A DNA stretch of 64,000 bases from Ridgeia piscesae (Eukaryota > Annelida > Polychaeta > Sabellida > Siboglinidae). Within the stretch, counting starts at the first letter, position 1; each line of letters opens with the position of its first letter. The DNA lies in assembly GCA_025642075.2 (NCBI GenBank), contig JAODUO010000879.1:177501-241500 (forward strand). The letters run 5' to 3'. The notes beneath the pieces were generated by a model. That model saw only the letters and a program-made list of their open reading frames with translations, did no database searches and was not told the DNA's origin. This document shows positions 1 to 11,619 of the stretch, one piece after another. Both the position numbers and the translations under genes were made by a program.

Positions 1-97
<97 letters not shown>

Positions 98-250
98 TGT
101 GTCTGTGTCTGTGTGTGTTTGTGCGTGCGTGTGTGTGTGCGTGCGTGCTTGCGTGCGAGCGAGCGAGCGAGTGAGTGAGTGAGTGAGTGAGTGCGTGTGT
201 GCGTGCGTGCGTATGGGAATGCGTGCATGCATGCGTGTATGGGTGAGTGA
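1..250. repeat. (GT)n microsatellite decaying into GC/GAGC-type repeats
   Basis: Uninterrupted GT dinucleotides run for about 97 bases, then break down into GTCT, GCGT, GAGC and GAGT short repeats. This is simple-sequence DNA with no coding signal. Confidence 0.95.
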
Positions 251-656
251 GTATATGCGCTCTTAATATTGGGCGGTTGACCTGCCTCCACCCATCCTGC
301 TTAAACATTTGTGGATCGGCCCCAGGTACCGACGCCTATATCTGGTTTTGCAAACCTGAAGCTAAGGGTTTAACAAGCGAATGAATGTAGAATTTGAAAT
401 AAGCGAGTGGATCCTAAAGCTGGATACTGCTAAGGTTTTCCTACATAATTAGTGTACATATATGACACGTTACATTACTCAGGTTGCTCCTTGGTGTAAG
501 CAGTAACCACGTTGGTCAGACTCTTAGACTTCCTGCTTAGGCAGCTTTGTAGTATAAAACACTTTATTAGTATTCCTATTTTATGTGGACGAGTTAATGC
601 TATATGTGCACTTGCTGCTTGTTGGATGCATTATTCCATAATGTAGAGATGCTGAA

Positions 657-756
657 TGACGTCAGCGGGGGACAGTTCGTACGTACGTCAGACTTTCGCG
701 TGTTTTTGGTAAAATGTGATTGGTTCGATCTGGAACACTTTCTCTCGCTGACGTCA
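657..756. promoter_or_regulatory. Pair of CRE palindromes with an inverted CCAAT box
   Basis: Two perfect TGACGTCA (CREB/ATF) sites lie at 657-664 and 749-756, with ATTGG (inverted CCAAT) at 719-723. The stretch is more GC-rich than its surroundings and sits just upstream of an open plus-strand frame starting at 842. This looks like a cAMP-responsive type promoter, but no transcript evidence is available. The rest of 251-840 shows nothing recognisable. Confidence 0.35.
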
Positions 757-841
757 CAAATTGGCGCGACAATAGCATAACAACCAGCTGCTAGATCACA
801 GCAGAGCTATTAGATAGGAGCTGAGGCATCCTCCCTTCGCG

Positions 842-1078
842 ATGGGACCAAGCGCGCACAGATCTCACTCAATCTCGGACGTCTCGTCGTTTAGTACGGT
901 ATCTGTTTTAAGTTTTGATCCCATCCGTGTGAGGGCGCTGTGTGTTGAAGAGCCCCAGCTTGGATGTATTAGCTCTGATCACAGTGAATTATCACACTTA
1001 TTAACGAATATGTCGGCCCTACCATTCAAGCCTTCCAACTGTAATACAGTGAAGGGCATTTTAAAGAACACGAACCTT
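842..1078 (+). CDS. Possible first coding exon of an unknown plus-strand gene
   Basis: An open frame begins with ATG about 85 bp after the CRE pair. It is Ser-rich at first and then contains VKGILKN, which resembles the GILK/SILK docking motif of protein-phosphatase-1 partners such as inhibitor-2. A possible splice donor (CTT|GTAACT) follows at 1079. The frame stays open to 1255, so the end is uncertain. Its 3' part overlaps the minus-strand TSR exon, which has much stronger support, so this call may be spurious. Function is unknown. Confidence 0.2.
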
Positions 1079-2475
1079 GTAACTGTAGTTGTATGCATGC
1101 GCAAGCGCGGTGTTCAATGTCCGGTCCACTGCATGAGGCTGAGAGACACTCTCGGGTGCGGTTCTGCTCCAGGTGACACGTGCATTCGCTCCAGTCTGTC
1201 CAGGCGCTCCAGCCAACCGCTGCATACAAGAAAACACAGTGGCTGGTCGAATTAGTTAGGAGGCAATGTATTAAGGTTGGTCTCCCGTAGACATTAAAAG
1301 TTAATTTATGGCAACGTTTATAAATCCACTTTAAATGTCTTAGCAATAAGAAAACTGATGTTGCGATTTCTCTATTGAACAAAATTTAAAAGTATTTGTT
1401 TCGCTTATGATCATCCTACTATTGAGTAGAACTGAGTGTTTTAAATATCCAAACACATTATTCGTGGTAATTTCGAGACATTTTGCATCTTTATGTGGGC
1501 GGATATGTTGATTTGTTTTGCCAAAATACCACACCACTTTGTAACGTCACGAGTGCATGCCTATTTTGGCAAGTAAATACCTGTCCAGGTTATCTTGCAA
1601 AGCTTTAACCGCGTTACATAATTGTACTGTTATAACTCCATCTAATACTGCATGTGGCATTCTGAAACCATTTGGCTCCTCTCGGTGAACGTAAGCCTAA
1701 ATTCTAATGTAAATGTATGGCCAAAACATAATTCCAGCCCTAAATGTCATGCGTGTTTTTCATAAACTTCTAATTCATACAATCAACACTTGCAACTTAA
1801 GGAAAGATACACAAATTGTATTCAGAACTGAACTTACAGTACGCATTCGGATAGCAGTTTGGCCAGAAAGCCAAATATTGCACTTACAAAAATTTACAAA
1901 ACAGCTTAGTAATGTACCGTTGACTGGTTAATAATAAGTCCATAATTCTACATCATTAGTAGATGTATCGGAACAATATTGCCATCAGATGTACTCAGCG
2001 ACTACAATAGTTTTTCCAACCGAATGTATTCCGGCTACACCAGAAGTAAGCCATATAATACCGTGATGACCATTGCCGCCTGATGCATCTGGCAATATTA
2101 CAGAAGTTGTCAAGCGAAGGCATTCCTTTAAGCTCAAGAAGTGAAGCTAGAGCACATTACCAAAATAGCATATTTAGACTTCGTTTTCATGTTCACACAT
2201 ACGAATGACGCGGCCAGTCGTGTGTCTTTACAGTACACGGGTGATTGGAAGTACTTACCGGTACCCACACACAGGAAGTACTTACCGGTACCCACACACA
2301 GGAAGTACTTACCGGTACCCACACACAGGAAGTACTTACCGGTACCCACACACAGGAAGTACTTACCGGTACCCACACACAGGAAGTACTTACCGGTACC
2401 CACACACAGGAAGTACTTACCGGTACCCACACACAGGAAGGGCAGCAGCAGTAAGAACAGCGGTGTTTTCGTCAT
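1026..2475 (-). CDS. Small secreted thrombospondin type-1 repeat protein (two exons)
   Basis: Exon 1 (2421-2475) encodes a signal peptide, MTKTPLFLLLLPFLCVGT, and ends at donor CCG|GTAAGT in phase 1. Exon 2 (1026-1219) follows acceptor TTGTATGCAG and continues in phase. It encodes a TSR with the hallmark Trp and Arg ladder (GWSAWTDWSEC, then RTRECL) and eight cysteines, stopping with TGA at 1026-1028. TSRs are extracellular adhesion and guidance modules, so a secreted product is inferred. The frame gives about 82 residues. Alternatively a weak donor (CAAG|GTTCG, exon end 1076) could join further exons beyond the window. Unusually, the exon-1 donor is the first of about eight tandem copies in a 27-bp minisatellite. 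The 1.2-kb intron otherwise shows nothing recognisable. The family (ADAMTS-like, properdin-like or a single-TSR protein) cannot be told. Confidence 0.6.
2245..2439. repeat. 27-bp minisatellite containing the TSR gene 5' splice site
   Basis: There are about seven near-identical units. On the minus strand each unit reads from the end of exon 1 (CTGTGTGTGGGTACCG) into GTAAGTACTTC, so each carries a consensus splice donor. The unit is 9 codons long, so the frame is kept between units. Confidence 0.95.
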
Positions 2476-2814
2476 CTTTAGCAGACGTCCCTACAAGTAA
2501 ATACTTGAGCTTACCTAGCTAACAATCAAATGTGCAGACCTTGTTCTTGACATGATTATGTAGACGACTTGGATGTTGCCGAACAATAAAATCGTGTTCG
2601 TCACACCATAAATAATATAAATCATTGTGGCTATAAATATTGTCAAAGCCACACCACGTTTGCGTAATGACATAACGTGTACGTGTTTTGCGTATACCAT
2701 CTACTACCTACGTCAGTGAAGGAACATAATATTGCTGTAGGCGAACATGATTAAAAGAATTATGATCCGTTGTCACAAACAAAATATTTATATGAAATTG
2801 TGCCAGTGAAAAGT

Positions 2815-3298
2815 TGAACGTTTGTTTAGATAGGCAGGGTGGATGTGGTTTAGATAGGCAGGGTGGATGTGGTTTAGATAGGCAGGGTGGGTGTGGTTTA
2901 GATAGGCAGGGTGGATGTGGTTTAGATAGGCAGGGTGGGTGTGGTTTAGATAGGCAGGGTGGATGTGGTTTAGATAGGCAGGGTGGGTGTGGTTTAGAGA
3001 GGCAGGGTGGATATGGTTTAGATAGGCAGGATGGATGTGGTTTAGATAGACAGCATGGATGTGGTTTAGATAGGCAGGGTGGGTGTGATTTAGATAGGCA
3101 GGGTGGGTGTGGTTTAGAGAGGCAGGGTGGATGTGGTTTAGATAGGCAGGATGGATGTGGTTTAGATAGACAGTATGGATGTGGTTTAGATAGGCAGGGT
3201 GGGTGTGGTTTAGATAGGCAGGGTGGGTGTGGTTTAGAGAGGCAGGGTGGATGTGGTTTAAATAGGCAGGGTGGATGTGGTTTAGATAGCTTTTATGG
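2815..3298. repeat. 24-bp minisatellite, about 20 copies
   Basis: The unit is GTTTAGATAGGCAGGGTGGA plus TGTG, with variants in TAGAGAGG and GGGTGTGG. The period is a multiple of three, so it gives open frames on both strands that I regard as artefacts. Confidence 0.95.
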
Positions 3299-3300
3299 GT

Positions 3301-4970
3301 GAATGTAAAATCGGATGGCAACTTTCGCAATTTGTGCGCATTGTTCGCGGTCACGTACTACATTTGATACATTAATTTGTCAGTTGAGGCTATTTGATAT
3401 TATGTTTGAGTTTTTCTTAATAACAATGACTATCTGCTTGTATGTCGAGTAATGAATGCCGTATATATTACACACTAATAAATGATCTATGATGTAATAC
3501 ATTTACCTGTAACTTAGAGATAACAAACTCTTAATAACATTAATATGTGTAATTTTATATGACCAATTGATCACACATATCAGACGCCCATGTTCCGCTC
3601 ACCTACTTGTTTAATAATAATAACTATAACTATAATAATAATAAGTTAACTCATTTGTGCCATCAAGTATTCGCAAACCTGATTGAGGCGTATCAAAAAA
3701 TAAATATTAGTCAATAGTTGAATCAGTAAGCAGCATCAAAGCTGTCAACAGACGGATGGATATGACAGAACGTTAAGCTGGTTAGGTAATGTTATGTAGG
3801 TAAGTTGTTAAATGACGACTGAATTCTGACATCTTTTCAAGTGATCTATTAATAATAAGGAGCACATTCGACAGAGCAGGGAAAGGGAATAGCAACAGAG
3901 AAAGAAATGATGAGAAAAACAACATTGCTTGACATCATGTAATGTAACAACATCGTGCTGTATATTTCAATTGTTATCAATAATAACAGTTTCTAAGGAT
4001 TGAATACATAATTCCACTTATACACATATATTCATGTTTGTGACATGTTTTGGCAAACATAGACGTAACATCAATGTAGCGAATGACAGGCAAGAACTTG
4101 AAAAGATTTTTGGTCGATACGAGCGTCAGAATTAATCATTGCACCTCGACTAAAACCACTCGTAACCTTTCGGGTGATGTTATTGTCATTAAATCAACCC
4201 GTGCAGTGTCATGATATCCGTAAGAGCAACGTACGTTATGAAAAAGAGAAATGCAACAATCTAATCTGCTGGCACAAATTGCAAGTCTTGATTGTTTTTG
4301 CTACAAAAAAGCCAAATACCGACGAATATAGCGTACATCACGAATATGATCATTATTATAATGTATATCATACATCTGACCGACACGTTTGAGAAATTGC
4401 TATGCTATTGAAAATCGAAATCGTGATCAAATATAACTCCTGTATTTCGTATTGCTAGCTTACACGTGTGTCTGATTCCATGTTACAGTGCGGTAGATGT
4501 AGGCAAATAGGTTTTGCTTTGTCTCGCAATCTCTGCGCAACCTTAAACCGACATCTCCCAAGTAATATTTACTTATATGAATGAATTGTTACATTTTAAA
4601 AGGTTGCACTAACAGAACTTTATGCCAAAACAACTGTCGCCTGTATACCACGCAAATCCCAATTTCTACGTCGAGATACATTAGGCGTGTATGTACACGA
4701 TTACCTGGGGAAATTTCATATCAACAAAAACGTATGCCGGAAGACACCAATCATTGTTAAGGAGGTTTATCGCGTAATGTTTCATTGTTCTTGCAGGTCT
4801 ACAGTATTTATTGTGATAGGTATATTCTCATTATGATTCAGTGAAAAAAGATCCCATAACTTGATACATTAAACAACAAATCACTGCATATTTGTGAAAC
4901 AAACAAGTAAATTACAACAGGCAAAGTGTGTGCTAAGCGTTTGCTTTACCTCTAGGATATTTTAACCGCG
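3301..4970. other. AT-rich region without recognised features
   Basis: I see no splice-linked coding frame, RNA gene or repeat family here, only short random frames (72 codons at most) and scattered AT-rich tracts. Confidence 0.5.
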
Positions 4971-4975
4971 CGTAA

Positions 4976-5032
4976 CCGTGTGTGTGTGCGTGCGTGCGTG
5001 CGTGTGTGGTGGTGCGTGCGTGCGTGCGTTCT
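4976..5032. repeat. GT/GCGT microsatellite
   Basis: A short run of GTGTGCGTGCGTGCGTG-type repeats immediately precedes the foldback region. Confidence 0.85.
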
Positions 5033-5199
5033 GCATGAAGTTAGGTCCCTCGGGGTGAGTTCTCGTGTTTTGAGGACCTTCTATGGCTGTTTCTTCTACT
5101 ATAACGTTTGGCTTCCTGACATGCCAGGGTGGGTTGAGCGCTACCAGTCGGAAAATTGTGAGTCGCGTCGTCAGACTCAGCAGCAAGGTGATCGGAGAT

Positions 5200-5470
5200 G
5201 AACTTACCATTGTTGACGACCTGTACAGGCGGAGGGCAAAAAAGAAGGGAGGCAGATTTCTCTTGACCATCCTCTAAATCGCTTTTACAATATGTTACCA
5301 TCCGGCCGTCGGTTTCAGCGGTCTCGGCTGTGTTGCTCCCGGAATTTTTTCCGACGACCAGATGATAGCATATTGTAACAGCGATTTAGGGGGTGGTCGG
5401 GTTCCAGAGAAATCTGCCTTCCCTTTTCTCTGCCCTCTGCATGTTCCGGTCGTCTACACTGGTAAGTGTA
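5200..5470. repeat. Imperfect foldback (arms of about 115 bp)
   Basis: The left arm (about 5203-5316) and right arm (about 5345-5465) are inverted copies of each other at roughly 80% identity. Both contain GGCAGATTTCTCT, CTAAATCGC and TACAATATG in register once one arm is reverse-complemented. The loop is about 30-40 bp. This resembles a foldback or MITE-type element; no transposase is present. Confidence 0.7.
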
Positions 5471-5474
5471 GGCC

Positions 5475-5780
5475 GGACGTAACTGTATATGCCACTATGG
5501 AAAATAAAAGCCGTTACTTGTTTGGTTCAAGCCGTGTCGGAGGGAGACGTTTATACTGCTTCCAAATTCGAATGTATTGTCCCTCATGGGAAAATGGTCT
5601 TGTGGTGTTCGCTATTGCATAGTTATAAAATAATACGATAAAACAATACTACATATCACATATGAAAGTCCACAGAAGCCGGACTTTCACGAAATAATCT
5701 TTTATATTCCGAAAAAGTAACGGCTTTTATTTGCAATAGTGGCATCTGCAGATACGTCCGGCCTACACGTCACATTACGA
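5475..5780. repeat. Second inverted-repeat pair overlapping the foldback
   Basis: The stretch around 5466-5520 (reverse complement AGTAACGGCTTTTATTT, ATAGTGGCAT, ACGTCCGGCCTACAC) recurs inverted at about 5717-5777. Between them a perfect 9-bp hairpin lies at 5663-5671 and 5681-5689 (TGAAAGTCC / GGACTTTCA). The nested arms suggest a composite palindromic transposon. Confidence 0.65.
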
Positions 5781-5979
5781 CTGGTTTTAGTGTCGTCGAC
5801 GTGCATGCGACGATGTGTCGTGAGGTGTACATCTCTTTCCTGTGCGATGTCAGTCTTGAGGGACGTCTATCCACTTTTACAGCGTCGTAAGCGCCCCTGG
5901 AGGGACGCGTCATACACGTTACTAAACTCGATTGAATTCAGTGCCAAGATTGCGTTGTTTTGGCTGTTCTGTCTATTGA

Positions 5980-6062
5980 CCACACATACGGAATGCTGTT
6001 CTGTCTACAGACCACACACACGGCATGCTGTTCTGTCTATTGACCACACATACGGCAAGCCC
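5980..6062. repeat. Three tandem copies of a 34-bp unit
   Basis: GCTGTTCTGTCTATTGACC followed by ACACATACGG is repeated three times with small changes. No function is evident. Confidence 0.8.
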
Positions 6063-6164
6063 ACATATAAACTATCGCTGGCTACTCGCCTGCACGGCCA
6101 ATAGCTAATTGAGGACGATTTAAATAAGCATTCAGCAAAATATGCAAACAAATCCACGTTAGTC

Positions 6165-6480
6165 GCTAGAGTCGCTAATTATGTGCTTGATGGCTAGTAC
6201 CTATTAATATATCAACACAATAAAGGGTGCAAAATGATAGAGCCCGACATGACGAATATTTACTGGACTAAGATGAAGTTGTGCGCTGCGGCCAACCAAG
6301 CAATTTATTTAGCGATTTTCCACTGGGTAGTCGGAAGTTTATATCTGAACTGGTATAATTAATGTTACTGCTAGACCGGTGTGGGTTGTTTAGGAGAGAT
6401 GAGTGATCAGTCTCGCTATATGCCTGTAAATTTGTTTTTTAACTAAAAAGAAATGAGGGGACCGATCGACGCCCGTGTAT
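6165..6480. mobile_element. MITE-like repeat copy (inverted relative to 11.86-12.19 kb)
   Basis: The sequence from GTGCTTGATGGCTAGTACC to GGGACCGATCGACGCCC is the approximate reverse complement of 11,855-12,190. Shared blocks are TATTAATATATCAACACA, GTCGGAAGTTTATATCTGAA and TGATCAGTCTCGCTATATGC. No coding capacity is seen. It is probably a non-autonomous DNA transposon. Confidence 0.65.
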
Positions 6481-6529
6481 GTATCAATACATAACAGGCA
6501 CTTTCATGTCAGCAACCGTTGCATTTACA

Positions 6530-6735
6530 TTCATTGGTTACTCCTGTAAGAAAACCTATCCAGCTGCGATCCTCTAGTTCTAATTTACGTTTTGTCCCTA
6601 GACTAAATATTAATATTGTGAGTTGAGATCTTTCTGTTGCTGCACACACGCTTTGGAATATGCTTCCTTCTACTGTTAGATCAGGTGAAAATATTGCCAA
6701 ATTCGGCCGTCATTTAAAAAAAACACTTTTATAAC
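6530..6735 (+). pseudogene. Decayed LINE reverse-transcriptase C-terminus
   Basis: Translated on the plus strand, the segment ends with LSVAAHTLWNMLPSTVRSG and then FGRHLKKTLL before a stop. This is the pattern typical of the C-terminus of CR1/L2/jockey-type LINE ORF2 (SVAAPxLWNxLP). An in-frame TGA upstream and the lack of the rest of the protein show a 5'-truncated dead copy. The following sequence to about 6,860 is AT-rich and may be its 3' UTR. Confidence 0.55.
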
Positions 6736-7600
6736 TTTGTCTATCCAACTTATCTCAATTGATTATATGGCAACTTTTCAGTTGGATTGTACATGTATAT
6801 TCACGATAAATCAACAATTCCACACAATATCATATAACGTTATAACATCTCATTGAAATAATTATTGGAAAAAAAATGTATGTAATGAAATTAAAGCATG
6901 TACATTAAAATGCAATTAACTTAGTTTCTAAAATATATTTAAAAGGATAGTAAAATTAAATTGACTGTTAAAATACGTGATCGCATTAACCGTTCTTACA
7001 ATGTTCCAAACACCACGGAATTAGAGTTTTTTTATAGTGAATCAATTCATCTCTTGATAACTGGAATGTGTATTGGCTTTGAGATTGATCAACCATTTTG
7101 TATTGACGAGCCACTGAGCTTGGTTTCCTATGATTTAAGCGCAACAGAGGTTATTGTATTACTATTAAAGCCACATGCCGATGATTGTGTCCTTAGCAGA
7201 AATCCTGCCTACAGTTTCTATAATATCTAATTGCATCAGCGTTGAAGACGTAAACCAGTTTACCGATAAATATGCCAAAACTGTCTGGTTTAATGGGCGT
7301 GTCGACAATTAGCCTGGTTTTCATAATGCATTTGATTAAGGATATTTGTCTCATTAAACGTCTGGGTTTCAAGTGTATGCAACATATACATTAATTTTGC
7401 TTTATTAACTAGACCTTTATGCAGCGCAAACACTGAGGTCATGTTTCATGTGGAAGTGTCATATTTTAAGTGGGCAAAATATAAGTTACTAGGTTGCTTA
7501 CTGTATTTCCTCTATTACATCTTTTCAAATAAAATTCAGCTGACCTTTTTCTGTTTTCAGAAGGGGAAGAAAAGGAACTAGGAGAGGAACTACGAAGATA
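6736..7600. other. AT-rich region, no confident gene
   Basis: An 89-codon plus-strand frame at 6961-7230 opens with TTG. It contains no motif I recognise and I do not call it. The rest is AT-rich. Confidence 0.4.
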
Positions 7601-7609
7601 ATCCAAAAG

Positions 7610-7740
7610 TACATCAAAGAAAAGATATTTATAATATTGTATTATAATTTACTAAAATGTTTTTTGTTGAATGTTTTGGTGTTTATATATTTCTTAACTA
7701 CGACATCAAAGAAAAGATATTTATAATATTGTATTATAAG
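7610..7740. repeat. Direct duplication of about 37 bp
   Basis: ACATCAAAGAAAAGATATTT followed by ATAATATTGTATTATA occurs at about 7611-7647 and again at 7703-7739. This is a simple local duplication. Confidence 0.85.
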
Positions 7741-7849
7741 ATTATCACAATTTGTGCATTCTTCCACGCTGCGAGTATTCGTGTTTTTTATAAGCATTTA
7801 TTGCACAGTTTAGCAAGACGGTATCTTTTTCTGCTTTCAATATCTAGAT

Positions 7850-8560
7850 GTTTATATGGCCGTTGCCTGTTGCTGTCGTATTCATCATATCTCGTAGTGC
7901 TGCTTCCACCTCCCACGACGTTATCTATGGCACCTCATTTGGGTCACTGTGGATTGTGATACTCTGTTCATTGTCGGATAGCTCGGTGTAGAATTCCTCT
8001 ATTTGTTCTATGATCTTATCTCGATCATGGATTTCTATACCATGCTTGTCTAGAAGTGTGATCAGTCTGTCTTAGCCTAGCTTCTGCGTTCTTCCGACTT
8101 TCATCAGGCTCTTTGATGCCATGATTGTTTCTCATATGACCTCTGCGTTGTATTTCTTGATGTCCTCTCTTGCTTTCTGTTTGATGGTCTTGCATATTTC
8201 TGCGTACTCCATGCTTTTTTATCGTCGTCGTTTTCCACCAGTTATCGTCGTTTCGTCATCATGGCTATTGTTGGTGACGATATCCTCGATTTCAGTGGCT
8301 TGTTGATTGCCTTAGCTACTCTCGGCGTGCTTTGTTGGATCATGTCTGTGATGGTTTCGCTTATGGTGTCGATGTCGTCTAGTTCTTGTAATGTCTCGAA
8401 TCGGTTTCTCAATTCAAGTTGGAATTCGATGTTCTTTGATCCTATTTGTTTGGCGTCTACTTTTGTATTCTCCTTGTTGTTCTTCTTTTCAATCTGAAAA
8501 CTGAAACAGGAATAAGTCAATATCATCAAATATCAGTACTGAAAATTAGGTAAATCTCGT
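7850..8560 (-). pseudogene. Decayed LINE ORF2 fragment (endonuclease-to-RT linker)
   Basis: Read on the minus strand, the best stretch (from about 8529) contains FQLELRNRFETLQELDDID. Further down, past stops and frame changes, come KIIEQIEEFYTELSDNE and TSWEVEAALRDMNT. These match the linker between the APE endonuclease and reverse transcriptase of RTE/L1-type LINEs, where an FxLxLxNRFxxL block and an EFYxxLY-like block are typical. Several frameshifts and stops make it a pseudogene. The purine-rich minus-strand continuation to about 9,000 may be a degraded flank. Confidence 0.55.
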
Positions 8561-10557
8561 TTTTCATACTCATCTTTTTGTCCTATTTGTAGATTCCTAT
8601 TCATGTTGCTATTCTCAGTCAGCATCTTGTCCATTTGTAAAACAGTAAATGAATAAGTGAGAGGTGGGTCTTAACACATGCAAATACATAGTTACCATTG
8701 TTTGATACTCTTCTTTTTATTGCTCTTCCAGTTTCTCTTCTGGGCTCTTTTCAGTTCCCTCTTCTGAATCCTCTTCTGGCAACTGTTATCATCCCTCTTG
8801 TGTTTCCTCTTGTTCCACTTCTCATCTTGTTCGTCTTCTTGTATATCTAATTTTATTCCAAATATGAATCACAAAACATTCAGCGAAGAATATTTTAGTA
8901 CGTTATTAGAGAATATATTATACATACCTTTTCTTTGATACCCTACTTTTGGATCATCTTCTGATTCCTTCTCTTTTTCTCTTCATCAATATAATCCCAC
9001 AGCTTCTTTATTAACTTTCTAGAAGGGGTAGTGTGTTTAGCTTCTTTCAATATGGTCTAATAACTTGAAATACATGGTTGTTTACATCACTGTCAACCCA
9101 CCCATCAATATGTCACATTGTAGTCATATGGTCTGCATATGGTGTCAAAATAATTGCCTCTGTTTAATTCTTCCTTTGCTCCGAGTCAAATGTATTAGGT
9201 ATATGTGACTAAAGATTATAGTAATATGAGATCAAGTTATATATTGTAAATTGTAATGAGGCAGAAACTCAGGTGGAACAGAAACCAAACAGTGCCATGT
9301 ATTCATTACTAGGGCTTACTACACACATCCGTGTGCCTACTTTGTAAGCAACTAGCTAAGTTAATCAGCGAAGCGTGCAGTCACCTTCGCTAAAACTTTT
9401 CAAATTACTTTACATTGTTTTCATGTGTCCTAGATATAAGTTGCATGCTTACGCGCCAGACCAAACAAATGCCAAAATATGGCATACAGAGTTGTTACAT
9501 GGTTACGCTTTCATAATTTTGAAATGCTAATAACATGAAAACAAATTAAAATTGCTGACACATCCAGTGACATAGTCATAGTTGTACATGACATAATTAT
9601 CTTTACGATATCCAAAACATGAAATTCAGCTTGATATAGCTACTATAGGTGAAACTAAAGCATGGCTGAGACTGAGTCGAAAAAGTCGGATAACAACTCA
9701 GTCTGAGAGTGAGAAAGAAACAAAAATTTGGTATATTATAATAATGTAGACGCGACTGCGGGTCTGCGTTCATTTACAATATCACAAGCTTGCAGGAAAC
9801 TAATCATATAATGTTAATCAGCTGCATGACGTGTACTTTTCTTAAACTTAAAGAAAATGTCAATTCAACGAGTGTCTGATCGCTGACGCTGGCACAGCGC
9901 TACGACGTCGACGTTGGACGGTTGGTCCTCGGAGAACGATCCATCCCGTAAGTTTGCAGATGTAGAACGCCCTACGTCTTACAAGAATAAAAACATAACT
10001 TAGCGTCATTTCTGTAGACTACATATGTTCTGACACTTCGAGTGGAACCATTTTCCACCTCGTCTGTTTGCTGTACATCGCATGCGAAAAGGTTAATTTA
10101 GTCTAATCATGTGCGTCAACAAGGGCGCCCAACAAACAGCGCAGCCTCATTGTCGACCGCCCACCAAGGTTAACAGGCATGCGCATTAAAAATGAACGCC
10201 GTGGCGAGACTCCGCAAGACTGGAGCTGATTGTATGCACTGCACTGGGACAAGCCACAAAAATATTATAACGAATAATGACAGTTGTAGTTTCTAACTGA
10301 TGAAAATAAACTAAAGTGATTGGGGAAGTTTATTAGTAATTAATATTATGGTAATCGTTTTAGCAGTACAATTATATGGCTGGGTACCAGTAACACCGCT
10401 CGGATGGCAGATTTACGTAAAGGCACGTCGCGGCGGAGAGACAGTCACAATGTTAAATGAGATATTACCAACGATTTTAGGCCGTACTTTTTTTAACTAA
10501 GTGTCTGACGGGGTTTGCATATTATTGATAATAAAATATGTTTAAAATATTAAATTC

Positions 10558-10560
<3 letters not shown>
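8561..10560. other. No recognised gene
   Basis: Pyrimidine-rich on the plus strand to about 9,040, then ordinary AT-rich sequence. I find no convincing exon, RNA gene or tandem array. Confidence 0.4.

Positions 10561-10620
<60 letters not shown>
10561..10620. repeat. (TA)n microsatellite
   Basis: An uninterrupted TA dinucleotide tract of nearly 60 bp. Confidence 0.97.
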
Positions 10621-10699
10621 GTAATAATAATAATATGATTAACAAATATGTATTAATGGACGTTAACCCGATAATCAAAACATCTACAACGTCAACGGA

Positions 10700-10800
10700 T
10701 TGTTGAGACGGGGGGACGCGTCCCCCCACTTTTCACTTCGGCGACAATGCCATGTAGCGAATTGTCCTCTCCCCTCTCTCTCCTTCGATAATCTCGCTGC
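10700..10800. mobile_element. MITE terminus with an 18-bp palindrome
   Basis: GGGGGGACGCGTCCCCCC at 10,711-10,728 is a perfect palindrome followed by ACTTTTCA. The same GGGGAC...GTCCCCCCACTTTT block recurs at 11,868-11,898, and a C-tract followed by CACTTTTAAAACCGGATCGA occurs at 12,745-12,780. This marks copies of one non-autonomous family. Confidence 0.5.
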
Positions 10801-10812
10801 CTGCTACCTCTC

Positions 10813-11093
<281 letters not shown>

Positions 11094-11151
11094 TCGCGAT
11101 ATGAAGTTCCGACCACCCCTTAGAAAATCAGCTTCAGTAAATAATCATCGT

Positions 11152-11611
11152 GCCGGTGTAGCGTTTACATTTTTCCGGCGTTATAAACGTTCCTATTGAC
11201 GTTTCTACGCATGCGCGATAAATATAAAATCTTTAATGTGCAGCGAAAGGACAATGCATTTATGGTATAAATATTACGGGTTGTTCGTCAGGATATATAT
11301 AAAGTTATTTTGTAGCAAATTACCACGAAGCAAACAAGTTTTGAGGCATGTTTTGACAGCAAACGTGACTATAGTGCGCCATAATCCGTGACGGTGATTT
11401 AAACAAACGTAAGATGTTATTGTATTGAACGACATTTTAAGCAACTCTTCACAGTAATCATCACAGGTGAGTTGACGAACAGCCCGTGGCATTCATACCA
11501 AAAATGCTTTATCGTTTCGCTGCACATTGGTGATTTTATATTTATCGCCCATGCGCAGAAACGTCAATCGGAAAGTTTATAACGACCGGGAAAATGTAAG
11601 CGCGACACCGG
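11152..11611. mobile_element. MITE/foldback with inverted repeats of about 140 bp
   Basis: The left arm (about 11,152-11,293) and right arm (about 11,468-11,611) are inverted copies. In register they share CCGGTGT, GTTATAAAC, TTGACGTTTCT, GATAAATATAAAATC, AATGTGCAGCGAAA and CTGTTCGTCA/TTGTTCGTCA. The spacer of about 175 bp has no coding signal. Such long inverted repeats around a short spacer are typical of non-autonomous DNA transposons. Confidence 0.75.
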
Positions 11612-11619
11612 GTTGAGCC

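Noticed and set aside
6961..7230. 89-codon plus-strand frame
   Set aside because: Non-ATG start, no recognised motif and no splice or promoter support; it could be chance in AT-rich sequence.
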